Shown: positions 1 to 5,987, counted from the first letter of the stretch. The stretch: DNA of 6,564 bases from an uncultured Collinsella sp. (GCA_902479095.1 CABSNL010000084.1:1-6564); one strand, 5' to 3'. Notes: generated from the sequence alone by a model not told the origin. Made by a program: numbers and translations.

Positions 1-693
1 AGAGACAGGTGCCCAGGCTATCCCGCCACGCGCGCTTACGTTGAGCGTGCCGTCGAGCTGTCGAGCATGTGGGCCGAGCGCTGCTACAAGGCGCACACCC
101 GCGATGACCAGGCACTCTTTGGCATCGTCCAGGGCGGCATGCACCTAGATCTGCGCCTGCGCTCGCTGCGCCATCTGGAGGAGTGCGGCGACTTCCCTGG
201 TTACGGCATCGGCGGCTACTCGGTGGGCGAGGACCACGAGACCATGTTCGAGACTCTGGCACCGCTCGTAAGCGAGTACATGCCCAAGCACAAGCCGCGC
301 TACCTGATGGGCGTCGGCAACCCCACCACCCTCGTGCGCGGTGTGGGTGTGGGCATCGACATGTTCGACTGTGTACTGCCGACGCGCACTGGCCGCATGG
401 GTACGGCGTTCTCCAGTGAAGGTCGCCTTAACTTCCGCAACGCGCGCTTTGCGCACGACGATGGTCCCATCGATCCCACCTGCACCTGCCCGGTGTGCAC
501 GGGCGGCTACAGCCGCGCGCTCATTCGCCACATGGTCACGCAGAAGGAGATGCTCGGCGGCATTCTGCTGTCGATGCACAACATCTACTACCTGCTCAAC
601 CTTATGCAGCGTGCTCGCCAGGCCATTATCGAGGGTCGCTATGGTGCATTCGTGAGCGATTGGATGAATAGCCCTGCCGCGGTGGATTACTAA
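1..693 (+). CDS. tgt: Queuine tRNA-ribosyltransferase (tRNA-guanine transglycosylase), 5' end outside the window
   Basis: The enzyme exchanges guanine-34 of GUN-anticodon tRNAs (Asp, Asn, His, Tyr) for the queuosine precursor preQ1 in the cytoplasm. The reading frame is open from base 1, so 230 residues are visible, about the C-terminal 60% of a roughly 375-residue family member. Visible motifs (numbered from the first codon) are FGIVQGG at 40-46, the GGYSVGE substrate-binding loop near 71-77, YLMGVG near 101-106, and GIDMFDCVLPTR at 118-129, which holds the family's aspartate nucleophile. The structural zinc site fits C161, C163, C166 and H193. It ends at TAA 691-693. No neighbour here belongs to the queuosine pathway, so its operon partners, if any, lie upstream. 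The family call is very secure. The fragment looks intact to its normal C-terminus. Confidence 0.97.
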   Translation, partial: RDRCPGYPATRAYVERAVELSSMWAERCYKAHTRDDQALFGIVQGGMHLDLRLRSLRHLEECGDFPGYGIGGYSVGEDHETMFETLAPLVSEYMPKHKPRYLMGVGNPTTLVRGVGVGIDMFDCVLPTRTGRMGTAFSSEGRLNFRNARFAHDDGPIDPTCTCPVCTGGYSRALIRHMVTQKEMLGGILLSMHNIYYLLNLMQRARQAIIEGRYGAFVSDWMNSPAAVDY

Positions 694-752
694 GGGCGGC
701 GCGGGCGCTTGCAGGCACTCGCGCGATGTCGAGACCGCGTGCCAATCGACCG

Positions 753-798
753 CGCGCAGCCGTCGCCGGGCATCGCATTCGCCGGCGTCGGTTGCGCG
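753..798. other. Long GC-rich hairpin downstream of tgt
   Basis: An inverted repeat pairs 753-762 with 789-798 (10 bp, one of them G-T) and 764-769 with 782-787 (6 bp), with a single T-T mismatch between the two blocks and a 12-nt loop at 770-781. No T-run follows on either side, so it does not look like a classic intrinsic terminator. It may stabilise or help end the tgt transcript, or be part of a leader for the next gene. I recognise no known riboswitch or RNA family here. Confidence 0.55.
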
Positions 799-824
799 AC
801 CGCTAACCGATAGCTTGCAAGCAC

Positions 825-855
825 TTGATACATCGTGGGTACCATACCGAATAGT
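825..855 (+). promoter_or_regulatory. Weak candidate promoter for the LOG-family gene
   Basis: TTGATA at 825-830 matches the -35 consensus at 5 of 6 positions. AATAGT at 850-855 matches the -10 at 4 of 6, with a long 19-nt spacer. Initiation would fall near 862, just before the terminator-like hairpin at 863-899. There is no room for a promoter between that hairpin and the start codon at 927, so transcription of the LOG gene must start at or upstream of the hairpin. A perfect palindrome GCTTGCAAGC at 813-822 lies directly upstream. The assignment is tentative. Confidence 0.25.
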
Positions 856-862
856 TGATGTT

Positions 863-910
863 CGGGCGGGTGTTTGGCGCATGGCGTCGACCCCGCCCGT
901 TTTTCTTTTT
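863..910 (+). terminator. Intrinsic terminator, or attenuator, between tgt and the LOG-family gene
   Basis: CGGGCGGG at 863-870 pairs perfectly with CCCGCCCG at 892-899 across a 21-nt loop. It is followed at once by TTTTTCTTTTT at 900-910. This is a textbook rho-independent terminator on the plus strand. It lies about 170 nt past the tgt stop and only 6 nt before the Shine-Dalgarno of the next gene. It could therefore end tgt transcription, attenuate the LOG gene, or do both. Confidence 0.8.
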
Positions 911-926
911 CTCGATAGGAGTACCC

Positions 927-1685
927 ATGATTAAGAACGAGAATGTCGAGGGCGAGCCTTCCTACGACGAGACGTACCGCCGCGGCCCCGTGGTCATGCG
1001 CGGCCCGATGATTCCTAAGGACAATACGTACGCTAACCTGCTGGCGCCCGAGGAGTCGACCGACTGGTTGCATGCCGATCCGTGGCGCGTACTGCGCATC
1101 CAGGCCGAGTTTGTCGACGGCTTTGGCGCGCTGGCCGAGCTCGGGCCTGCGGTGACCATCTTCGGTAGCGCCCGCACGCCCAAGACCGATCCGCTCTACA
1201 AGGCGGCGTGCACGGTCGGTCGCAAGATTGCCCAACGCGGCGTGGCGGTTATCACCGGTGGCGGCCCCGGCATCATGGAGGCGGCCAACAGGGGAGCGGC
1301 GAGCGCCAACGGCAAGTCGGTCGGCCTGGGTATCGAGCTTCCGCACGAGCAGGGGCTCAATAAATACGTGAACCTCGGCATGGACTTCCGTTACTTCTTT
1401 GTGCGCAAGACCATGTTCGTCAAATACAGCTCGGGCGCCATCGTGTTTCCCGGCGGGTTTGGCACGCTCGACGAGATGTTCGAGGTGCTCACGCTGGTGC
1501 AGACGCATAAGGTCAAGCGCATGCCGCTTGTACTGGTAGGCAGCGAGTACTGGCAGGGCCTATTCGACTGGCTTAACGGCCCGGTGATGGACGCCGGTAT
1601 GATTAGCCCGCTCGATCCGGAGCTGGTGCACATCACCGACGACCTCAACGAAGCCGTCGACATTGCGCTCGGCGGGCTGATGTAG
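927..1685 (+). CDS. LOG-family (TIGR00730-type) Rossmann-fold protein, possible nucleotide phosphoribohydrolase
   Basis: This is a 252-residue cytosolic protein of the LOG family, once widely mislabelled 'lysine decarboxylase'. Characterised members cleave cytokinin riboside or nucleoside 5'-monophosphates, releasing the base from ribose 5-phosphate; the substrate here is unknown. Visible motifs are FGSAR (79-83), TGGGPGIMEAAN (110-121), VRKTMF (159-164, with the conserved Arg) and the hallmark PGGFGTLDE (175-183). The N-terminal 70 residues before the Rossmann core are typical of the longer actinobacterial form. I chose ATG 927 because AGGAG lies 5 nt upstream (917-921). An in-frame TTG at 855 would put the terminator hairpin inside the coding region and add a Phe-rich, implausible N-terminus. 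Transcription has to pass the terminator at 863-910 unless it starts within it, so expression may be by read-through or attenuation. Family call secure, function inferred. Confidence 0.93.
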   Translation: MIKNENVEGEPSYDETYRRGPVVMRGPMIPKDNTYANLLAPEESTDWLHADPWRVLRIQAEFVDGFGALAELGPAVTIFGSARTPKTDPLYKAACTVGRKIAQRGVAVITGGGPGIMEAANRGAASANGKSVGLGIELPHEQGLNKYVNLGMDFRYFFVRKTMFVKYSSGAIVFPGGFGTLDEMFEVLTLVQTHKVKRMPLVLVGSEYWQGLFDWLNGPVMDAGMISPLDPELVHITDDLNEAVDIALGGLM

Positions 1686-1729
1686 AGCAATCGTGCCCAC
1701 CGCGACATGGATATGCATGGCAATCTGAT

Positions 1730-1778
1730 GCTATCTAACGTCAGTTTGCCATCTAAACTGGGTATACTGATGTAAAAG
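1730..1778 (+). promoter_or_regulatory. Promoter and operator region of the toxin-antitoxin operon
   Basis: The perfect inverted repeat CAGTTT (1742-1747) and AAACTG (1755-1760) has a 7-nt centre and overlaps the presumed promoter core. TATACT at 1763-1768 is a good -10 candidate that would start transcription near 1775, but the hexamer 17 nt upstream is a poor -35. TTGCCA at 1746-1751 is a better -35 sequence but has no good partner. A direct repeat GCYATCTAA occurs at 1730-1738 and 1748-1756. RelB/DinJ-type antitoxins bind such repeats through their ribbon-helix-helix domains, so autoregulation by the antitoxin-toxin complex is likely. The exact promoter hexamers are uncertain. Confidence 0.5.
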
Positions 1779-1798
1779 ATGAGGCGAGGAGGTCGCGT

Positions 1799-2098
1799 AT
1801 GTCTACTGCAACGGTTAAGCCCACGACGGTTCGCATCGAAGAGGGGCTCAAGGAACAGGCGACTGAGTTCTTGGACTCAGTTGGCTTGAGTCTCAATTCG
1901 TATCTCAACCTTGCTGTTCGGCAGCTGGTAAATCAGCGAAAGATTCCTTTTGAGATTGTAGGAAGGGCGGAGGTGCCCAACGAGGCGACGAGGCGTGCCA
2001 TGGTAATCGCCGAGGCTCATGAGTTGGGGATTTTGCCGGACGATAGCCCGTCATTCAACGACGCTGATGAGCTTATGTCATTTCTTGATGAGGAATAG
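1799..2098 (+). CDS. RelB/DinJ-family antitoxin of a type II toxin-antitoxin pair
   Basis: A 99-residue antitoxin that should neutralise the YafQ-like toxin encoded 2 nt downstream and repress its own operon. Residues 9-55 fit the RelB/DinJ ribbon-helix-helix: a short strand (TTVRIEE) followed by two helices carrying the typical 'EFLDSVGLSLNSYLNLAV' pattern. The C-terminal half is acidic, ending DADELMSFLDEE, and is the expected toxin-wrapping, protease-sensitive tail. The start at ATG 1799 is supported by a strong AGGAGG at 1787-1792 with 6-nt spacing. It ends at TAG 2096-2098. Base composition is lower in GC than that of tgt and the LOG gene, in keeping with an acquired module. The length is normal for the family, and there is no sign of decay. 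Confidence 0.92.
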   Translation: MSTATVKPTTVRIEEGLKEQATEFLDSVGLSLNSYLNLAVRQLVNQRKIPFEIVGRAEVPNEATRRAMVIAEAHELGILPDDSPSFNDADELMSFLDEE

Positions 2099-2100
2099 CG

Positions 2101-2409
2101 ATGTTCGAGATCAAAGTCGAGGCTCAATTTAAGGCGGACTACAAACGAACGATGCGCATGCATCCGCAGCTAAAGAGTGAGTTTAAAGCGGCGGTTGCAG
2201 AGCTTGTGGCTCATGGGTCGCTTCCGGCGGAGTACGGCGCCCACGAGCTCTCAAACCCGGGCGGCAATTACAACGGCCACATCGATTTCCACCTATCCGA
2301 TGGCTTGGTCGATGTGGTCGTTCTGTACTTGCCGCATAAGACTAATCCTGTGATCCGACTGGTCAGAATGGGCTCGCATCAAGAACTGTTCCAGGGCCCA
2401 CTGAGCTAG
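2101..2409 (+). CDS. YafQ-family (RelE superfamily) mRNA interferase toxin
   Basis: A 102-residue basic protein predicted to cut mRNA in the ribosomal A site, causing growth arrest when the antitoxin is lost. Aligned by eye to E. coli YafQ, H48, H64, D67, R89 and H93 (the RMGSH segment before ELF) match the catalytic H50, H63, D67, R83 and H87. The YafQ Trp68 position is Gly here (SDG instead of PDW), and the segment after it, with YLPHKTNP, is longer. The N-terminal FKADYKR pattern is typical of the family. It sits 2 nt after the antitoxin stop, with AGGA at 2091-2094 inside the antitoxin's end as ribosome binding site, so the pair is translationally coupled. The gene converges on the primase-helicase, with only 65 bp and a palindromic repeat between the two stop codons. 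No truncation is seen. Confidence 0.9.
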   Translation: MFEIKVEAQFKADYKRTMRMHPQLKSEFKAAVAELVAHGSLPAEYGAHELSNPGGNYNGHIDFHLSDGLVDVVVLYLPHKTNPVIRLVRMGSHQELFQGPLS

Positions 2410-2422
2410 CCACTCGCTTTTA

Positions 2423-2490
2423 ACTTGCGGTGAAATTGGGGCTGATTGGCGGCTGATACGCCAAAAAACAGTCCCTATTCCACCGCAAGT
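2423..2490. repeat. Palindromic repeat element, copy A (68 bp)
   Basis: Arms 2423-2444 and 2469-2490 pair over 22 positions with 19 Watson-Crick pairs, one G-T and two mismatches. Inside is a second stem, TTGGCG 2446-2451 with CGCCAA 2459-2464, then an A-run. A closely related copy in the same orientation is at 5988-6053; the 3' part (GCCAAAAA, CAGTCCCTATT, CACCGCAA) is nearly identical. The element lies between the convergent toxin and primase-helicase genes. Its right arm encodes the last four residues and stop codon of the helicase on the minus strand. No T-run follows either arm, so terminator activity is possible but not evident. I read it as a small REP- or MITE-like repeat of unknown family. 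Confidence 0.85.
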
Positions 2491-5459
2491 GGTGGGGATG
2501 TCCTGCCTGTTGACGTGGCATCTGGCTTTCCCTTGTGGTTGATTTCGTCTAAGAGCTCCGCTGCGATCTCGCTGTTTTTGAACCTGATGCTGCAGTCTTC
2601 TTTCTTGGGGAAAGCTAGTAGCGGGATCGTTCCGTACCAGATAGTTTCTTCGTCAATTATCGCTGCACACAAACGTCCTTCTGCTCTAATGGCATGCTCG
2701 ACGTTCATTTCTGCCAAAGTCTCGCTTGCATCTTCGCGCGGAGTCGAGGCAATGAAAAACTCAAGAGCAATCCCTCGGGCAGTGGCACCTTTGATTGCAT
2801 CGCCGAGCTTTGCGAGGCAGGCGGCGGATGCGTAGGGCGCGGCAATGAAGATGCTCTTGGCGGCGCCAACGATGTCTTCAACCAGAGTCTCTACGGCATT
2901 AGCCGGTTCTATGAGAATGTTTTGATCGGACTGCTCGCTGCCTCCGGTCACGTAGACTTCGTACCCGAGCTTGGCGTAGGTCTTGAGTCTCTTCTGGTAC
3001 ATGCGGGCGAGCATGGGTATAGATAAATCAACGTAGTCGAATATCTCAACCCGTCGCTTGCCCTCGTGGCTTCTATGGAGCCTGCCCGCCTGCTGCGTGA
3101 TGCTGCCGTCCCACGATATCGGCGTGGCAATGAGTAGAGTGTCAAGGTAGGACAGATCGAAGCCCTCGCCCAAAAGGCTTTCGGTGGCGACGATGATTCG
3201 ATGTTCATGCTCGAAGCGGGGAAGACTGCTCAGTATCGTTTTTCTTTCTTTGGCGTCGATTTCCCCGGTCAGGAGAACGGGTTCGTGTCCTTGGTTTTTG
3301 AGCATCCCGAACAGCTCATCGGCATGCTTTTTCCTTTTAGTCAGCACGAGCGGATGCCGGCCGTTTGACGCAGCTTCAATAGCGTCGTTGACAATCAATT
3401 CGTTTCTAGCTGCATGCGTGCACAGCAGGTCGAGAATCTGATTAAAGTTTGCACCTGGCTCGTAGGCGGGTAGTCGAATTCCAGTAAAACGAGGCCGTAC
3501 GATGCGCTGGATGCCCTGCTGAATCGCTTGCGCTTTTGGATCGATAACATAACGGAGCGGGCCGCAGAGCATGGAGAGCGCCCGCGTAAGGCCGTCGGAT
3601 CGTTCGGGCGTCGCAGAAAGGCCGTATACGTATTTGGCCGGGGCGGACTTGAGAATAAGCTCGAGCTGTGGTGCGGCGGCATGGTGGCATTCGTCGCAGA
3701 TAATGAGGCCGTAATTACGAACAAGGCCCTTAACTATCGGCTCTCCGGTTTGGCGGTCTTTGCCAGATAACGACTGGAACGAAGCAATGTCGACGAGGCC
3801 GCTTACGGCCATTTTGCCTCCTCCTATTTGTCCGATGACCGGAGGCTGCCTTTTGCTGATTCGTCCTTTTGGGGTTCGGACGGGCTCCCTGTTGTCCGTA
3901 ATGTCGATAAATCGCTCGAGCTGGGATTTCCATTGGGTTATGAGTGCGGTTTTGGGAACGATGACGAGCGTTGGAAGACCAATGGATGCAATAAGATAAG
4001 CTCCGACGACTGTTTTACCGAAGCCTGTCGGCGCGGACATGATTCCGTCTTCGTATATGAGCATCTGATCAGCGGCGATTTGCTGCTCAGGGCGAAGGAC
4101 CCCTTTAAATGCCATAACAATCGGATTACCCGATTTGCGCTCGTCTGAATAGTGGGCGGTAACGCCGGTCTCTTGAACTAGCTGCTCAAGTTGAGTTTTG
4201 CAGCCCCGGGGAATTGCAACATGACCATCTCTCAGTTCGCTAAGGTCTATGAGTCGCGGTTTGCCGAATACTGATTGATGCATGGACTGCGCGCGATAGA
4301 ATGCCGGATTGGCAAATGTCGCAAGTCCGCGGATTTCCATTTGAGCTGCTGGACTCAGAGACTTCTCGGGGATGTACAGCATATCGGCTTGAATAACGGG
4401 CAGCGATGAGGGAAAGTCCCGCGATGTGAGTGGTAGTCGCTTTCGTGGTCTTTGGGCATACCGTTTGCCCTTGTTTGCCACCGTAGTTGTTGCTGGTCCG
4501 TGTGGGTTGTCCCCTGGGGCCTCAATCAGATCTTGCACCGTCGAGCGCGGAATCAGCTGGACTTGTGATAGATAGAGCCATTGGTCGGGAAAGGGCTTGA
4601 ATTGTTCGTCTACAAATACACTGTTTCCTTCACGTTGCGCCTTGCCTTGAAAGGGGAGTGCGATGAGGTTTCCGAAGCCTCCATCGGGAATAGTGGCCTG
4701 AGCGGGTAGCATTCGATCAAAGGCCTCGAACGTGATTGTCTTATTATGCGCCGCAGCTTCGGTTATGAGGCAACTTCCAAACTCTCGAGCAGCCTTTGCG
4801 CTGATTGGCTCGAGGAAGAAAAACCAGATGTGGGCGCCGTAGCCGGACCTTGAGCGCTCAACGGCGGCGTTAATGCCCCGTCGTATTGCAACAAGCCGTA
4901 CGGCATTTGTTGCCTCTTTCCAGTCCGCTTTGTCAAAATCGATGACGAGAACTTTCGTGTTGCAGTTCCTATCGAGAACATATTGCCCGAGGACATCGCG
5001 GAACCGGTCATCGTTGCCTTTAAAGTGAGCAATGATTGCGGCATCGCTTAATTCCGGGAAGACGCGATTGCTGCATTCTACGCATTTAACTCTTTGATGG
5101 GCTGCTTTGGGGCAAATTCCTGGCTCCCACTCATTAGCACAAGCAGGCGTATAGCCAATGCCCCCGTCCTTTCTGCGATATCCATGAGCGTAAACATCTT
5201 TGCGCCCGGTAAAGAGACTGCGAAAGAGCTCGAGTTTATCGCGTGCTGGGCTCGCGCTGGTGACGATGCCCTCGATTTGCGCTCGTTCATCGAACAAAGC
5301 GCCAGCTTCTTCCCACTCTTCTAGCGTTGCGTAGCGTACGTCTGAACCGTTGTTACAAATGACGATTTGTCGGTGTTGGTCCGATATATGTGTGATCGTC
5401 TGATCGTATTTAAATTGTGCGGTCCCAAAGAGGGCGTATTGATGCATGGCGTTGCCCAT
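2475..5459 (-). CDS. TOTE conflict system-type primase-helicase: AEP primase, XPB-like SF2 helicase and degenerate PLD domain
   Basis: A 994-residue predicted DNA-processing protein of the type databases label 'TOTE conflict system' primase; an anti-invader role is inferred there from genomics. Domains: Cys cluster C107, C116, C126, C129 (likely zinc site); archaeo-eukaryotic primase domain with D174 and D176 (VIDFD), the SRSGYGAH motif (H210), probable third acid D248, and conserved GNLIALPFQG (263-272); family linker 345-440; SF2 helicase with Walker A APTGFGKT (476-483), DECHH (589-593), SATP (615-618) and QQAGRLHR (789-796), closest in style to XPB/SSL2; PLD-like domain about 850-970. There HxKxxxxD has become R929, C931, D936, and the later GSxN reads GTIP, so nuclease activity is probably lost. 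The last four codons come from repeat A. ATG 5459 has AAGGA 10 nt upstream, but an open stretch upstream suggests a frameshifted, longer original. No partner gene is visible. Lower GC than the core genes. Domain call firm, role inferred. Confidence 0.93.
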   Translation of the reverse strand: MGNAMHQYALFGTAQFKYDQTITHISDQHRQIVICNNGSDVRYATLEEWEEAGALFDERAQIEGIVTSASPARDKLELFRSLFTGRKDVYAHGYRRKDGGIGYTPACANEWEPGICPKAAHQRVKCVECSNRVFPELSDAAIIAHFKGNDDRFRDVLGQYVLDRNCNTKVLVIDFDKADWKEATNAVRLVAIRRGINAAVERSRSGYGAHIWFFFLEPISAKAAREFGSCLITEAAAHNKTITFEAFDRMLPAQATIPDGGFGNLIALPFQGKAQREGNSVFVDEQFKPFPDQWLYLSQVQLIPRSTVQDLIEAPGDNPHGPATTTVANKGKRYAQRPRKRLPLTSRDFPSSLPVIQADMLYIPEKSLSPAAQMEIRGLATFANPAFYRAQSMHQSVFGKPRLIDLSELRDGHVAIPRGCKTQLEQLVQETGVTAHYSDERKSGNPIVMAFKGVLRPEQQIAADQMLIYEDGIMSAPTGFGKTVVGAYLIASIGLPTLVIVPKTALITQWKSQLERFIDITDNREPVRTPKGRISKRQPPVIGQIGGGKMAVSGLVDIASFQSLSGKDRQTGEPIVKGLVRNYGLIICDECHHAAAPQLELILKSAPAKYVYGLSATPERSDGLTRALSMLCGPLRYVIDPKAQAIQQGIQRIVRPRFTGIRLPAYEPGANFNQILDLLCTHAARNELIVNDAIEAASNGRHPLVLTKRKKHADELFGMLKNQGHEPVLLTGEIDAKERKTILSSLPRFEHEHRIIVATESLLGEGFDLSYLDTLLIATPISWDGSITQQAGRLHRSHEGKRRVEIFDYVDLSIPMLARMYQKRLKTYAKLGYEVYVTGGSEQSDQNILIEPANAVETLVEDIVGAAKSIFIAAPYASAACLAKLGDAIKGATARGIALEFFIASTPREDASETLAEMNVEHAIRAEGRLCAAIIDEETIWYGTIPLLAFPKKEDCSIRFKNSEIAAELLDEINHKGKPDATSTGRTSPPLAVE

Positions 5460-5629
5460 TTGAATGCCGTCCTTGTATTGGAGTTGTTGAGACGAGGGTA
5501 CGGCATTACGGCTTTTTGGGATATGTAATTTCGATTCAAGTTTGCTAATGGCAAGGGATAATTCTGCGAGCGGCTTTCGGTCGATACCAAGGCGCGCGAC
5601 GGCCCTTGATAATCAGGGTTTGCGGTCAT
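5460..5629 (-). pseudogene. Probable frameshifted N-terminal extension of the primase-helicase
   Basis: The helicase frame stays open for 48 codons upstream of ATG 5459, back to a TGA, but holds no ATG, GTG or TTG start. The stretch reads like protein: LAELSLAISKLESKL has hydrophobic residues at heptad positions a/d (1, 4, 8, 11, 15), which suggests a coiled coil, and such N-termini are, from memory, common in this family. An ATG at 5627-5629 opens a different frame (MTANPDYQGPS). Removing 2 bp from the GCGCGCG tract at 5592-5598 would join the two frames into MTANPDYQGPSRLGIDRKPL and so on, adding 56 residues (1050 in total). No clear Shine-Dalgarno precedes 5629. It could be a true mutation, a phase-variable tract, a sequencing error, or non-coding leader. 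Confidence 0.4.
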
Positions 5630-5667
5630 ATGGGTAGCCGGAGGCGTAAAGAGCGGACCTCATTCAG

Positions 5668-5899
5668 ACCCGGTGGGCAAAAAATGGAAAATATGAGTAC
5701 TGTTGCTCGGTTAGTCTCATATCATTTGAGAAGTATCTAAGACCAATTGACTGAGTTTTAGTATATTCACCCCCCCCTAAACACGACGATTCGGGGCTTT
5801 ATGGAGCTTGAAATCGGTGGAAGCGGGCAATTTCAGCGAAATTTTGCTGTTACTAAATTTATGACAGTACTCATATTTGCCATTTTTTGCCCACCGGGT
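5668..5899. mobile_element. MITE-like or invertible element with 36-bp terminal inverted repeats
   Basis: The 36-bp ends 5668-5703 and 5864-5899 are inverted copies with one mismatch (A5688 against G5879). Each begins ACCCGGTGGGC, followed by A6, and ends TATGAGTACTGT. The 160-bp centre is AT-rich, holds no convincing gene, and contains a C8 run (5770-5777) and small palindromes (AATTTC-AGC-GAAATT at 5829-5843; TCTCA with TGAGA at 5716-5732). I see no target-site duplication next to the ends. It sits about 40 bp upstream of the possible original start of the primase-helicase. Two readings fit: a non-autonomous transposable element (MITE), or an invertible segment carrying a promoter. No transposase or recombinase is encoded in the window. 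Confidence 0.7.
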
Positions 5900-5987
5900 A
5901 CTGCTAGGGGCTAGTCGAAGCTCACCCAAACAGCTGGGAATGCGCCGATCGTCAGCATATCTTGTATATGGATGGCTCAGCAAAAGA
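5900..5987. other. Intergenic spacer between the inverted-repeat element and repeat copy B
   Basis: I see no gene, RNA or clear promoter in these 88 bp. Together with the two repeat elements and the possible N-terminal extension, it makes up the gap between the helicase start at 5459 and the DegV stop at 6067. Confidence 0.5.

Noticed and set aside
145..882. Long minus-strand open frame antisense to tgt (245 codons)
   Set aside because: It is a GC-rich shadow frame with Ala/Arg/His-rich, domainless translation, opposite a well-conserved tgt.
855..926. Upstream TTG start for the LOG gene
   Set aside because: It would place a perfect terminator hairpin inside the coding region and has no suitable ribosome binding site; ATG 927 has AGGAG at ideal spacing.
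690..1508. Long minus-strand open frame antisense to the LOG gene (272 codons)
   Set aside because: Shadow of the LOG gene; it reads through the terminator hairpin and shows no recognisable motif.
2423..2490. Repeat copy A as a standard bidirectional intrinsic terminator
   Set aside because: The stem is long enough, but neither arm is followed by a T-run on its strand, so I list it only as a repeat.
2446..2835. Plus-strand open frame of 129 codons after the toxin
   Set aside because: Antisense to the conserved C-terminal part of the primase-helicase, starts inside the repeat element, and has no ribosome binding site or motif.
5321..5629. Minus-strand open frame of 102 codons overlapping the helicase N-terminus
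   Set aside because: Most of it is out of frame with the helicase and has no protein-like pattern. Only its first 11 or 12 codons are of interest, as the possible original start of the helicase.
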